A stretch of 64,000 nucleotides of DNA from Gamsiella multidivaricata (taxonomy: Eukaryota > Mortierellomycota > Mortierellomycetes > Mortierellales > Mortierellaceae): NCBI RefSeq assembly GCF_025024155.1, contig NW_026251755.1, forward strand, positions 62,001-126,000. Reading direction: 5' to 3'. Numbering within the stretch: the stretch's first letter is position 1; every line of letters begins with the position of its first letter. The notes below the pieces were generated by a model. The model had not been told where the DNA came from. It was given only the letters and a program-made list of their open reading frames with translations, and searched no databases. A program made the translations under genes and the position numbers. Below, one piece after another: positions 9,730-22,175 of the stretch.

Positions 9730-12700
9730 TTAGACATTCATCGTCTCAGGAACCAAGGGCTGCATCACATCAAAGGCGCCTGTGCCTCCCTCAACGACCT
9801 TGCCCATCACCAGACGCGCCGATGGTGAGTCCAATCCGTCGTAATCTCCGTGGAGGGTTGCCTGTGTCAGAAAATGACACGTACGCTCGAACGACATCTT
9901 CAAGAACGGCGAAGTCGACGACTCAATACCCATGCGGTTGAACGGCTTGAATCCACTCTCAAACGTCTATAAAATTAAAGATATGTTAGGAAACTTGCCG
10001 ATATCTCCAAAAACCATCAGTCTCATGTGCGAAATAAGATATTTAAATCGTCTACTTACCATGTAGTCTGCAATCAGAGTCAAGTGGCGCCGGTCGACAT
10101 CAATACCGTATGCACCAAAAACACCGCTGATTTCCTGAATGATTGCCGTGCGAGCTGCCTCGACACCATAGGTCCTCAAGATGGCCCCAATATCGTTCGA
10201 GTAGATCGAGTTGACATCAATCAAGTCCGAGTACTCCCAGATACCCTTTAGGTTCACACCCTCCGTCGCAATCTGGGGCGTGCCCTTCTCGTCCTCAGAC
10301 ATGAACACGCGCTCGATGCCCTTGATCTCGTGTACAATGCATGTAGGAGCCACTGCGGTAACCAAGTTGACCATCAGCAACTTCTTGGTGTCTGCAGGGA
10401 ACTGCATTTCGATCTCACACCACGAACCCTGCTGGCTATCGAACGAGTACTTCTTGACGTACGGGCTTGCGGAGCAGATGCGCTCCTCACGCTCCTTGCG
10501 GCTGCTCTCCGCCACCTTACCACGCTTCTCCGCCTGCTTAGCCTCGCGCGCCAGACGCCTGCGCTTGTCAGCCTCGTCCTCCACCTCATCCTCGCTATCG
10601 TCGCTCGAATCAGAGTCCACATCAGAGTCCTCGCCATCGAGTTCCTTCATTGCTTTATCTGCCGACTTGATCACGTCCTCGTCGTCCGAGTCTGGCTCTT
10701 CGTATGACGCCTGCTGTTTACTCCTCTTGGAGAGCTTCTCTGAAGTGGCGTCGCCATCACCGTCATCGCTCTCATCACCACCAGCATCACGGCGCGAAAT
10801 CTCAGTTTCGTCATCACGATCCTCGTTAGCGGCAGCTGCGTCCTTGGCCTTGCTAGGCTTGCCAATCTCGTCCTCGCTCGTGCCCTTAGTCTTGCGGTAC
10901 ACCCGGCGGAGGTCGCGCAAGATCGCCGTCTCCAACTTCTTGATAAACTGGAGCTCAATCACCCTCTCAACATCGTCCGAGGTGACGCCATATTCGGCCT
11001 GGTATTCATCCTCGCGGAAGAGGTTCAAGCGGATAGCAAACACCTTGTGGCGTTTCTGGTTCGTGGCAGCAGACTTGGAGATCAAGCGCTCGGTCACCTG
11101 CACGTTATCGATCAGCTGTGTGAGTGTCAAACGCGAGGTATCTTGGCAGAACGACTGTAGCTGACTCTCAGTGACTCCGGGCTTGATGTTCAGGGTCATA
11201 GTTGGCGTCTTCAGTTTGGTCGAGGCCGTCATGACAATCTCACGAAGACGTGGAATACCAAGCGTGACGTTCTTGGCTCCGAAACCGGCGAAATGGAACG
11301 TGTTCAGCGTCATCTGAGTCGAGGGCTCTCCAACACCCTGGGCTGCCAGAAGCCCGACGGCCTCACCAGGTTCAACAAGCGAGTTCATGTATCGGAGGTA
11401 CATCATGGCCTTAAACTTCTTCTTGTCCAATCCCTTGTAGCGCTCAGACTTCTTGGTGGCAGGGTCGCCAGGGCTCTGGATGATACCGTCGGGGTTCTTC
11501 TCCACATAATCGGTCAACTTCCTCTCAAAGGCCTCACTGACAGCACCGACATGGGAGCTGGGAGAAAACAAACTGAGAGTAGGATCATACTTGTAAGGCT
11601 TGCGTGCGACCTTCTTGTTGTGCGCCATGGCCTCGACCTGGTCTAACAGTGGCAGGACTTGAGCGGGTCTGTACTTGGCAATGAGCGCCAGCGAGTTCTC
11701 GGCACTGAACTTGAACTGGTTGATGTGAGCCTGCTTGATAACATCAAGCGAGTCCTCGCCATAATGGAACTGCAAAATAGAGCCGTCAGAGTCGCGGACA
11801 GTCTGGTCATATCCAACCTTGAGACCTTCCAGATGCTTGATCAAACATCTCTGAAGGTATCCGGAACGGGAAGTCTTGACGGCGGTATCGATTAGACCTT
11901 CTCTTCCGGCCATGCAATGGAAGTAGTACTCCTGAGGACGAATGCCAGTCAAGAAACGACCGGCAATATAGCCTCCTGCACGAGCCGACGTGTCGAAGGG
12001 AGCGAATGAGGGTAATGATTTTCCAGAGACCATAATGGGCACACGGCGACCTTCCAACTCTTGTTGACCGAGAGCGCAGGAAATTTGGGTTACATTAACG
12101 TATGATCCCTTGGCACCAGACACTGTCATGGTCTGCATATTGTTATGGGGGAACTTCTTCAACTAAAATGGCCCATATCAGATATTGAAAAGGAGGTCAG
12201 CATGAAAACGAGATGTTCAGTAATGTTCGGAATAGCAGAGTCCTCTAACAGAGACACACATACCAATCCGTTGGGGATACAGGCATTTTGGACCGATGTC
12301 GTCAGCTCGTTCACAGTCGACTTCATGGTAGCATCCAACCCTGCCAGCTGTTCATCTGAGCGCAACACAACCTCCAACTTATTCTTGAACTCCTTCTGCA
12401 ACTTCTTACTGGCACTCAGTTGTTCGATCGAGCACTCCATCTTGGCATACTTGAGCGCAGCCTTGGTACCGATTTGCTTAGCGCCGCCCTGGAGATCTCG
12501 GCGCCACTTGTCTCCCTCGGGCGTCAGACGCAAGTCATCCATACGACAGGTGAAGGCCCAGCGCTGGGTCCAGCGGGTGAAAAGACGACCCAAGATACTA
12601 AGCAGCTTTCCGGCAATGTCGCCCCCATAGATCTCGTAGCAGCTATGAACAAGACCGTACGACTTGGCACCAAATTGAGCCTTGTCGAGAACACCTGTAA

Positions 12701-15503
12701 CCAAGATACCGTCCATGATCTGTACAACTGCTTCTTCCTCGCCACCCTTGCCAAAGTACTGGGCTTTGACCTGGGCGCCGGCAGTCATGTTCAGTGGTGG
12801 CCGGCCGATTGTAAGGTTGTGCAAGATCGCAGTGATCACGTCCTTTCCGGTCCACAGGGGAACAGGCTTCAAGATAGAAGGGGACAGCGTCAGAATTTTG
12901 CCATTGCCAGTGTTATCGACCTCGGGGCGAAGGGCACCATAGAGCAAGTGCTGGTACTCCTCGCGGGTGAAGAAAGAACCGCGGATCGTCATCCACACAC
13001 CGGCAACAACGTGATCTTGAATCAAACCACGGAGAGGTGCACCGGAGGTAGGAACCAAATACTGCGAGTCTGTGTTGGCAATCAGTTTCGCCTCGGCTCT
13101 TGCGATCTCGTTCTGGGGAAAATGGACGTTCATCTCGTCACCATCGAAATCGGCGTTGTAGGTGTTGCAGTTAGCATAGTGCATACGAATTGTACGCTCT
13201 CCGGGCAAGATACGGGCCTTGTGAGCCATGATCGAGGGCTTGTGAAGAGTTGGCTGACGGTTGAGCAGCAAAAGATCGCCGTTGCGCAGGTGGCGGTAGA
13301 CCTTCTTGTTCGTAGGTTGCGTACGGGTAGGGTAAGGCGAAATGGTCGAAACGCCGCTGTGAGAGTCCTGGGGAGTCAGAAGCTGGTTGGCGAGGGCGAT
13401 TCTGGATTCCAGCGATAAGTTGGCAAGCGAGGACAAGGCGCCATCCTCGTGCTGTACGTAGGCTGCGCCGGGCCACTTGGAGGGACCATTGATGACGGCA
13501 CGCCTCATCTCCTTAACGTTGTAATGTGTGACAGGCTCAGGGTAGGTGAGCTTTGTGGCAAAGACGGGTGGAATACCGATCTCATTGGTCTCAATGTTGA
13601 CGTCGGGCGAAATAACGGAACGGGCAGCGTAATTGACGCGCTTACCCATCATATGCTTACGGAAAAGACCCTCCTTCTTCTCCAATCCTTGTCGGATACC
13701 AGCAGGGGGCAGCTTGCCTCCACGCATGACGACGGGGTTCTTGGTCGAGTCGATGAGTGAGTTGACATCGTGCTGCAGCTGGATCCACGCGTCGATCAAG
13801 TACTTGAAGGAGTTCTGCTTTTGATTCTTGAGAATAGCCTCGTCAGCCTTGTTGGTGGAAGTCAAATCGCGGATGCGCTCGCATGTGTTGAGGATCTTGC
13901 CCAAATGCTCGTTCTGGGGGTTCTCAAACAGTTTGTCTCCCATGACTGAAGCAGGGCGGAAGCGAGTGGGGGCCACGGGAAGAATTTCAAGAAAGAAGAT
14001 GTCTGCCACGACGGCCTTGGAATGCTTCTTCTGCATCCTGGGACCGTTGGCTCCATACAAAAGAGCGCACATCTGCTGCTCAATATCGAAAAGGCGACGA
14101 AGGGTGTTGCGGATATGGAGGGGAGTGAGATATTTGTTGTTGTCCTTAAGTTCCATCGCATCCTCATCGTCGCTGTCAACAATGTTTCTCGACTTTTTCG
14201 TCTTGGTAGCCTTGGTCTTCTTTGTCTGCTTCTTCTTGGTGCCCGCATCCGATTCGGAAGACATGTCGGCGTCGTCCTCGTCATCTTCATCCTCGTCCTC
14301 GGTGTGTTCGGAAGACGCAGATTCAGAGTCGCTGCTTCCAGATGCCTTCTTGAGGGGTGCGACGAGGACGTTGGTCTGAGTGCGTCCCTGGGCTGTGTTA
14401 TAAAGCTGCTGCTTCTTGGTCAAGGGCTTCTCGAAAATCTTTGCGAATCCGTCTTTGCGGAAGGAAGGTGAGAAACTATTGGAGGATTGAGAGAGACAAA
14501 AGATGAGCTGATAAATTCTCGAATCCAAATCATGATATATCCCATCATTTTCAAAATACACTCCTTACCTTGCGCAGTTCTCGCACTTTTTCTTGGCGGT
14601 AGCGCGGCGGTAAAATTCAGCGATAACACGCCTGCGCTCATCACTAACGACAGTTGTCTTATAGTCCTCGTCTCCGTGAATGGTCTTTCTCAGACACTGT
14701 TGAACATAAGCATCCAGTCTAGCGATGTATTCGTCCTCTCCAAGCACTTCTTCCTCTTCGCCATCCACTTCCATATCGCTGCTTGTGTGTCTGTTCTTTT
14801 TACCCACGACAGAGATGCCATCGACGTCTTTTGATTCCAAGAAGCGTCCGTGGTTCAACAACTGGAGCTTGGCAATGAATCGGTGGGTCTAAGTAAAAAG
14901 GACATGGACAGATCAATACGGGGGAACTTGTAGGACAAAGACTTTCTAGTAACGGGTCGAGTTCAGCAAATTGATGCTGTGCCATACCTCGCTCTTGGAC
15001 ATCCTGAAGTGATGACAGAATAAACAAGATGAACGAAGCACCTGGTACATCTGTGGGAAGAACATGGGGTTGTATACGGGACATGGTAGCTCGATGTGTC
15101 CGAAATGTCCTGGGCAGGAGAAGTGATCCAGGGAGCACGTAGCGCAGCTAGAGAAGGTCAGATCAAGTTTGAATATCCACGTTAGCGATGTGTTTGTTTC
15201 ATGCAGTCCGCATCTGGTCCGCTCAAAGCGTATATCCGGCATCGCCTCATAAATGTGCTACGATAGCATGTCCCTTTAGCGGGTGTTGCAGAAAGAACGC
15301 GCCAAATCAAGGTCTTACACATGGTGTTTTGAGAAAGGACCAAGGGCTGGGTCATAGAGACCTCCTTTTGTGGGGTGGTTCAAGTTGTCAAAGAGAACGG
15401 GATTGACAACCTGCTTCACCGAGATCTGCTTGATCTCCTCCGCATCGTAAAAAGAGAAAGCCACGGAGGTGACCTCGGTTCCGTTAGGCCGTGCGATATT
15501 CAT
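9730..15503 (-). CDS. RPA190: DNA-directed RNA polymerase I largest subunit (A190)
   Basis: Six exons in translation order: 15319-15503, 14988-15147, 14569-14888, 12264-14475, 10060-12162 and 9730-9966. All junctions are in phase, giving 1738 residues (the yeast protein is about 1660). The start matches the family (MNIARPNGTEVTSVAFSF). The N-terminal zinc-binding cysteines are in CATCSLDHFSCPGH. The catalytic magnesium loop NADFDGDEMN is near residue 660, and the bridge/trigger region includes SGAKGSYVN. Two long acidic/serine inserts are visible: near residues 260-310 (before a DSDDEDAMELK block) and in the jaw region, the latter corresponding to the known Pol I-specific loop. The subunit transcribes pre-rRNA in the nucleolus. 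Junctions 1-3 lie among short 5' exons. The gene has no unusual breaks. Confidence 0.96.
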
Positions 15504-15992
15504 GTCCTGCAGTCAAGGGTGTTATGATGTGGGAGCCTGTAGTAGTCTTCAAAGCTCCTCTTCGGCCTCGTTTGTTGAATGAGAAAGGGGTCGAATAATG
15601 ACAGCGGAATAAATGAATAGTGGCGCGTGCCCTGCAATATAAAAATGGGTTCGGATTGCAGAGGTAAAGGGTCGGAAGCGATGCAGATGGATGCGTCTTG
15701 TTTCCCTGTGTCCTCTGTCGACTTGGCGAAGGTCAATCCCAAAGAGAGAGCGAGGAATACGAGGGTAAAGAAGAGTAGCGAAAAGGCAGCAGCAGTCGTG
15801 TCCTTCTTTTCTTGAACCCTCAGAAAAAAAAATGTGTGTTTGTTTTTGATGTGGCTTTCTGCAGTAAGCAGTCTCATTTTATTCTTTTTTCGACACGGTG
15901 GTCGAAGTAAGGTACAAGGGTACAAGCGCGCGAGAGACTCAGTTATCTTGAAGTCATTGTACAGGGATAGTTATGCTTGTGCAGCGTTGACA
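15504..15992. other. Intergenic between C3HC gene 3' end and RPA190 start
   Basis: Roughly 490 bp with no supported gene. The frame at 15500-15925 on the minus strand runs into the RPA190 leader and has no domain. It should hold the RPA190 promoter. Confidence 0.6.
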
Positions 15993-17814
15993 TCAGTGGG
16001 GGTACGTCGAGGACGGAGACGATGTTGTAGGGGGTATCGTTGCCTGGCCGCGGAGCATGCGTCTGATCTGCGCCAAAGCATCGTTTGGCTAAAACAAAGA
16101 GACCATAGATTGTCAGTCAAACGATCTCGCAAAACATGAACTCGAAGAAAAGAAGTATCATTGTTCGACTCTCTTGCCTTTATATGCGATCCGGCAGACG
16201 CCTGTTGCGATGTTGGATCGTCCTGCCCTCTAATCTTTGTGTTCAATGCGGATATCAAGCGCTCAAACAATATTCTCCACCCCGCCTTCCGGGTTGTGTC
16301 ATAATGGGGATCCACCCAGTAGCAATACCACTTGTGAGATTCAGCAACATCGAATGCCGTATCATCAAACTCGTCTACAGCACCATTCCCGTCTGAGCCA
16401 TCGCCGACCGGAGCGTCAACACTGCTGAATGCATGGCTGGGAATGAACGCGCATTGCGTGTGGCATGCTTTGCAAGCCAACACTTTCTGCTGCTCGAGAG
16501 CACTCCATCCAAAGAGCGACAGAATCAGTAGTTTGACGTCGACTGTACTTGGGAACAAGATTCTCAGCTTGTCTGCCTCGTCTTTTGACTAGAGAAAAAA
16601 AAAGGCTGTATTCGTCAATCGCGTGTCAAGCGAATCTTTTTGATGCTGTATTGAAAAACATCTGCCATTGATTACCAGAGGATGGCGAATCGTCCTGATC
16701 AAGGGGTCGTTGTACATTGCCTCCAGTAATCGCACCCGTTCCAGCAAGTCCTCTTGCGCCTGTGACTGAGATAACACGGGGAATTTATATATGCTATCTA
16801 TAAGGTATAATTCAAAGAAATTGTTACCACGCCATAAATCTTTGCTCGAAAGAACTTCCTTAATGTCATGCTGCAATCTTACCATCGCAAGGATGCGCTT
16901 TCCATAGACATGAGTCCTTGTGGTTGTCGGTGAGCATTGCATGGAATTTTGGTCCCAAGGCTGGATAGATAAAGAACTCATTAGTCCATGTATGCTTCAT
17001 AAGACATAGAGAAGGCATCGTATACCAACAACAATCATAGCTGCATACCTTCGATATCGCTTTCAGATGTGGTATCATCCATACCAAGATCATCCTCAAC
17101 TACATTCGAGCTCTGTCTACCATTATCCTCTCCGATCGCGTCCTGCTGTCGTTGTGGTGTCGTTGGAGCTCCCTGGTCTATCCGGACGATCACGACCCCT
17201 CCACACCCTCCACAGCACTCTAATTTGTCGTCGCTGGTATTAATCCAGCCACGCTTGGCACACTCCACCGCGTTGACCACCTTGGGTTTGTCGAACCATG
17301 TGGATGGTTTGAAGGTCTCGAGTCGCTCATGAAATTGCTCCCTCGACCACGGTAGATATCTCGCCTTGCTGGGTCTGACTGACGCGTTTGCTTTCGCTGA
17401 GGACAAAGAAGTTGTGACATCTGGTTGAGTCCCTGGAGATGCTGGGGCTGTATGATGTGTCGTAGGTGCACTGGCAGCGATCGAGGCAGCAATTGAATCC
17501 TTGAGAGTCGGTCGAGAGGCAGCCAGACGCGACAGTTTATCCAGGACAGCAGGACGCGGTGGCAAATATACTCGTTTCTTTGGCACAATTCGTGTTGAGG
17601 ACAGTGAGGGCAAGCCTGCGGACTTGCTGCTTGAGCCGCTGAGTGCTTGGTTTCCACCCGCCCTCTTCTTGCTGGGATGGGCAAAGAGTGAGTTCAGCAG
17701 GGTCAATGACTCTTCGATCTTGCGCTTGGATTCCATCTTGTTATGCGAGGTTGGTGTATCTGGTGATCCTTGTGGTCCAGCAGTAGGGTCAAGTTGATGG
17801 CGGTCAGAGTCCAT
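15993..17814 (-). CDS. C3HC zinc-finger protein, NIPA/Rsm1 family
   Basis: Five exons in translation order: 17049-17814, 16883-16960, 16676-16797, 16178-16588 and 15993-16088, giving 490 residues in phase. The first zinc-finger block has WSREQFHERLETFKPSTW, ECAKRGW and a CCGGCGG cluster in exon 1, continued by HKDSCLWKAHPC in exon 2. The second (Rsm1-like) block has LLILSLFGW followed by CKACHTQCAF in exon 4. NIPA (ZC3HC1) is an SCF-linked or nuclear-basket protein, and S. pombe Rsm1 takes part in mRNA export, so a nuclear role is likely. Intron 4 (16089-16177) starts with GC instead of GT (AAG|GCAAGA) and ends in AG; it is needed for an in-frame C-terminus. In-frame Mets at 17736 and 17922 are alternative starts. 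Confidence 0.82.
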
Positions 17815-18302
17815 CCAGCGATTCCGGTTGCCACTGTGGTTTAGCTTCGCGTACGCAGTAAAGAGATTCGTGAAGAGCGGCCAAGTGACTTGCCTGCTAT
17901 ACTGCTTGGAGCTGATTTTCACCCATTGCGTTCAAGCCAAAGAGCGGCCTTTTGGCCGAGGATGAACTTATGACGAGCATGGTCGGATTCTAATACAATC
18001 AGTATGCTGATGTTCAGGAAGTCAAGGGCATTCCATCTATCTAAGCAATAGAGAGGTTCATCGATAATGAGATCGCTCGCAATTTCTGCAGGAAAAAGAT
18101 GGGTTTCTTTCAGGCAGAACTACCTGCCGCATGATGTTTTTCAACTGGGCAATTGAGCAGCGATTGTAGCCTCAAGCAGGCCCTTTACAAATCAAGTTTA
18201 CAGCTCAACATATCGACCTGCAGGCTACTTCTTCTCACACTTCCCTTCAATCCCACCTCCATCCCCTCCTCCTCCCCCCAAAGTTCCTCCATCTTCCCTG
18301 CC
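17815..18302. other. Divergent promoter region between the C3HC gene and ALG1
   Basis: About 490 bp between two genes transcribed away from each other. The ALG1 side has a long C/T-rich leader directly before the ATG. No clear TATA box or known fungal operator was recognised. Confidence 0.6.
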
Positions 18303-20424
18303 ATGGACGAATTTCCAACGCTGGATCGTGAGACCCTCGGCTTCGACAAGTCGAACTCGGTCGCCATCATCATCGGTCTGACATTCATGGTCATCTTTCG
18401 ATTCGTCGGCTACCTTGCAGCGAAACCTCCAAGAGTCTCTGCCCTGGGCAAGAGTGGATTCTGCATCGTTGTCCTGGGAGATGTTGGCCATAGTCCTCGC
18501 ATGCTTCTGCATGCCAGGAGTGCCCTGGATGCCGGATGGAGAGTCGACGTTATTGGGTACAAGGGTAAGATCACCCTTTTTTTTCGCACAGCATTTCAGA
18601 CATTTCAGAGATCGATCAGATATCGATCCGATGGGCACCGCATGTTGTAGACCATGGATCAGCTCTTAACAATTGTCACTAACCATCGCATAATTGCTCT
18701 CTTTATCCTGCCAATTCCCGACGTTGCCACAACAGGCTCGCGTTTGCCCGAGGATATTGAAGATCATCCTTCGATCCAGTTCCATTATTTGAAGCAGCTG
18801 CCCCGCGTTCCTGAGAGCATGCCCCGCGTTTTGTACTACACGTACGCTCCTATCAAAGCCGTACTCCTCGCCTTTCAGCTCTTTTATGTTGCCATGTTTG
18901 ATGTCGCAGCACCTGAGGTCTATGTTGTCCAGGTAAGTCCGCGCAACTCTTGTTTCTTCAAGACATACTGGTTTCTCAATCATTCAATGGAATGAACCTT
19001 AAAATTACAGGTTCGCTAAATGACTTTATCTTGCCCATATTCAAATAGAACCCACCCTCGGTCCCTACCCTCCACGTTATGCAGCTCGTCAACTGGCTCA
19101 AGCAGCGTCATCTGGTCATCGACTGGCACAACTATGGTTCCTCCATGGTTGCGCAGCGCCTGGGCCAGCAGAGCATCTTCACCAAACTGGTCGCCTTGTA
19201 TGAGCGATTCTGGGGCTACAAGGCTACTATCCACATCTGTGTCAGTCGCGCTATGGCCCGTGAGTTGCTGTACAAGTTTGAGAAGCGAGGAAAGGTTATC
19301 ACCCTTCACGACCGCGCTCCCGAGAGCTTCCATCAGTTGAATGTCGAGGAAATCCACGATGTAAACAAGACTTTGACATTGTTACTCGTTACGTGTTCAT
19401 GTTCCCAGTTGTTTGCGCCTGCTAACCTGATCGCCCCACTTCACATCTTCATCAACGGCTATAGCTTCATAGCGAGTTAAAATTGGAGAAGCTGGTGCAA
19501 GAGCAGACGTTGAACCGCACATTTTTGCCTACGATCGGCTCCAATCAGACCCTGCTGACAGAGAAGAAGACTGCCACCGGACCAGCCTCTTTCCGTGCCG
19601 ATCGTCCTATATTAATTGTCTCGAGCACCAGTTGGACAGCCGATGAGGATTTCCAGTTATTGTTGAACGCTGCCAAGCAGTATGATGACCTCGTCAAACT
19701 CGAAAACAGCACCAAGGCCGGCCTGTTCCCCAAACTTTTGTTTGTCATCACTGGAAAGGGTCCTTTGAAGCAGCACTACGAGGAGGTTATCAGCAAAATG
19801 AACCTTGAGAACGTCGCGTTTATCACCACCTGGCTCAGTCCTGAGAACTACCCCCTCTTACTTGGTATGTGCGCGAAACTGTTCTATAGGCCAACGTAAT
19901 TTTGTCGATCTCGTTCACATTACTAACATTCGCACCTTCTGCAATTTGTTTCGTCTTCAGGATCTGCGGATTTGGGAGTATCATTACACACGTCTACATC
20001 GGGCGTAGACCTGCCCATGAAGGTTGTTGACATGTTTGGATGCGGCCTGCCTGTTTGCGCCTTCAAATACAACGCACTCTCTGAGCTGGTTGTGGCAAAG
20101 TCGAACGGCTTGGTCTTCGAGAACGCCAACGAGCTGAAGAGCCAACTCGTGCACCTCTTCAAAGGATTCCCTCTGGCTCAACCTCAAACCCATTCTCAGC
20201 TCCAGAGCATGAGGGATGACATCAAGAAATCCTTCCAATCGACAAGATGGGAACAGAACTGGAACTTTACCCTGCTGCCGCTTCTTAAGAACTTGGACAA
20301 GACGTGGGGCGACTCTCAAATGTTTGCTGAAAACCCGGTCTATGGCCTGGGCCCTGGGTATGATGCTGCAGACGACGATGACGACGAAGAGGAAAGGGAA
20401 GATGAGGTAGAGGCTGAAGAGTAG
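18303..20424 (+). CDS. ALG1: Chitobiosyldiphosphodolichol beta-1,4-mannosyltransferase
   Basis: Five exons: 18303-18564, 18736-18932, 19049-19360, 19465-19864 and 19961-20424, encoding 544 residues in phase. An N-terminal membrane anchor (about residues 18-42, VAIIIGLTFMVIF) is followed by the two-domain GT33 glycosyltransferase. Signature segments are VIDWHNYG, LHDRAPESF, ILIVSSTSWTADEDF, GVSLHTSTSGVDLPMKV and VVDMFGCGLPVCAF. ALG1 adds the first mannose to GlcNAc2-PP-dolichol on the cytosolic face of the ER in N-glycan assembly. The intron 3 acceptor is placed at 19464; this restores the frame and gives EEIHDLHSELKLEKL, and a CTAAC branch site lies about 45 nt upstream. The protein ends in a 20-residue Asp/Glu tail that is unusual for the family. 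Confidence 0.93.
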
Positions 20425-20574
20425 CGTCTGCAGGCCATCTTGTCATAGATCAGAGCTGTCCATTGATTATTATTATTTTAATATGCTCTTGTTTTCAATA
20501 TAACTATCGACCAGATACGCTATCTGCTTCCGCTCACACAGCACATGTAAAATAACTACCTCGAAGAATGAAAC

Positions 20575-22175
20575 TTAATCAGTGTTCAGGTTGTCAAGGA
20601 TACTGGTAAAAGCGGCCCAAACCTCCTTTCCCGAGGGGACGATCTGGCTTGCAGGTAAACTGAAGCCATATCTACCAGTGTCCCTCAATTCAACCGCGAA
20701 CGGGGCTCCAACACCAACACTGAGCGCATAGTCGACCGAGCTGCCCGAAGCAGGGTATATGGTATTGTAAATATCTCCGGCAGTGAACTGGACGCCATTG
20801 ACTGCTTGCAGCGCTGCGACTGCACCGTCAGCCAAGGGCTTCAGGTACGAATCGTAGTTGTCTGGCGGTGTGCCTGTAAATCCATATGGCGTCATCCACA
20901 GCTGGGAGTACGAGTGGAAGTCGATGTAGGAGACCACATTGGGCAGGTTCTTGAGGTAGGTGCCAATGTTGGTCGCCTCTGGGGAGGAAAACGCGCTGGG
21001 ACCCATGTAGTCATCTGCGCAGGCGTCGGAGGAGGATCCACCTTCGTTCCAGTGGAAGTCCCAGTTACGGTTAGCTGTTACCGATAAAAATAAAACGCGT
21101 TCTATTAGCAGCTGCGGGTTTTGATCATGGTTTGCAGGAAAAAAATATGTCTCAAAGATCTTACTGTCTGTGCCTAGGCATCCGTCATTAGATTGAGCGT
21201 TCTTGCGATGCATGCGATCCGATGTCTGGGTGATGACAAAGCCATCGGGATTCATGATAGGGATGATGTGAAATGTGTACTTTTTCAGGTAGCCGGCGAC
21301 CCGCGAGTCGCTGCCCGAGAGCAGCTGGTCGATAATGTACTCGACCACAGCACCGCTAATCCACTCGCGACTGTGTTGGAGACCTTAAAATCGCGAGAAG
21401 AGGACATAGGGGTGTTAATGAGGGTCTTCGCTAAGACACAACGTTGTTAATGCTAACAGAGAACAGAACCCCCCCCCCTCCCCGACATACCGTGGAGGAC
21501 GACGTTGTTGGAACCGCTTCCAATCTTGATACCGGCCTGATCACGCCCCTGAAACGTCTTTCCGGCACTGAAGGAACTTGTAATGGAGGCATGGTTTGAG
21601 ATCTGTGTACTCAACCAGGTCTGATGGTCTGCGTAGGTATGATAACCCGCAAACCAATCCGATGCGCTGGCGAACACGTTCTTGATCGACGATGTCAGTT
21701 GCTCGCCATGCATGGACAGGTTTGACTTTTTACTCATTTCCCATTTCGCGTGGTACTCCTCATTCTCGTCTCTCTCTTGGTCGAGTACTGTCTGCAGGTT
21801 ATCAATCACGATCTCGTAATCCAGCTTCAGGTCCTGGAACTTTTCAAAGTTCTCGGGCGCGACGCGGATATCAGTGCGACCGCCAATGTTCTTGGTATGC
21901 GTAAAATAGTCGAATCGAAGGGCACCTTCGTTCTCGGTGAGAACCTTGAGTTGATCCTCAGACTGAATCTTGACACGGACGACGCGATGGTTCTCATAGG
22001 ATTTGAAGGATGACCGGGGAACGAGCTGAGCTGAGGTCTGATGTTGCAACGAGGAATGGGGGCGGCGGTTGACGGCGCTTGTTGGCAGTGCCTCGGCCGA
22101 GAGACTGGAGGTAGACAGGAAGACTGTCAGGGCCACGACAGCTGTGAGCGACAGTGGAGTGATGGAAAGACGCAT
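20575..22175 (-). CDS. Secreted zinc metallocarboxypeptidase, M14A
   Basis: Three exons in translation order: 21491-22175, 21165-21383 and 20575-21074, 467 residues in phase. Residues 1-29 form a signal peptide (hydrophobic TAVVALTVFLSTSSLS, then AEALP). A propeptide of about 120 residues precedes the catalytic domain, which begins near HTYADHQTWL. The zinc ligands are visible: HSRE (His232, Glu235) and His near 355 in FHSYSQLW. The substrate-binding NRNWD is at 303-307 and the catalytic Glu near 430 is in VELRDTGRYG. The order and spacing match pancreatic-type carboxypeptidases and fungal secreted MCPs. It probably releases C-terminal residues from extracellular peptides. Its 3' end converges with ALG1 only 150 bp away. 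Confidence 0.92.

Noticed and set aside
10211..11164. Plus-strand Ser-rich frame of 317 residues
   Set aside because: It is antisense to the acidic Asp/Glu/Ser-coding part of RPA190 exon 5; the Ser runs are the complement of acidic codons. No domain and no splicing context.
12420..13418. Plus-strand frame of 332 residues
   Set aside because: Antisense shadow of RPA190 exon 4, which carries the catalytic NADFDGDEMN loop on the other strand.
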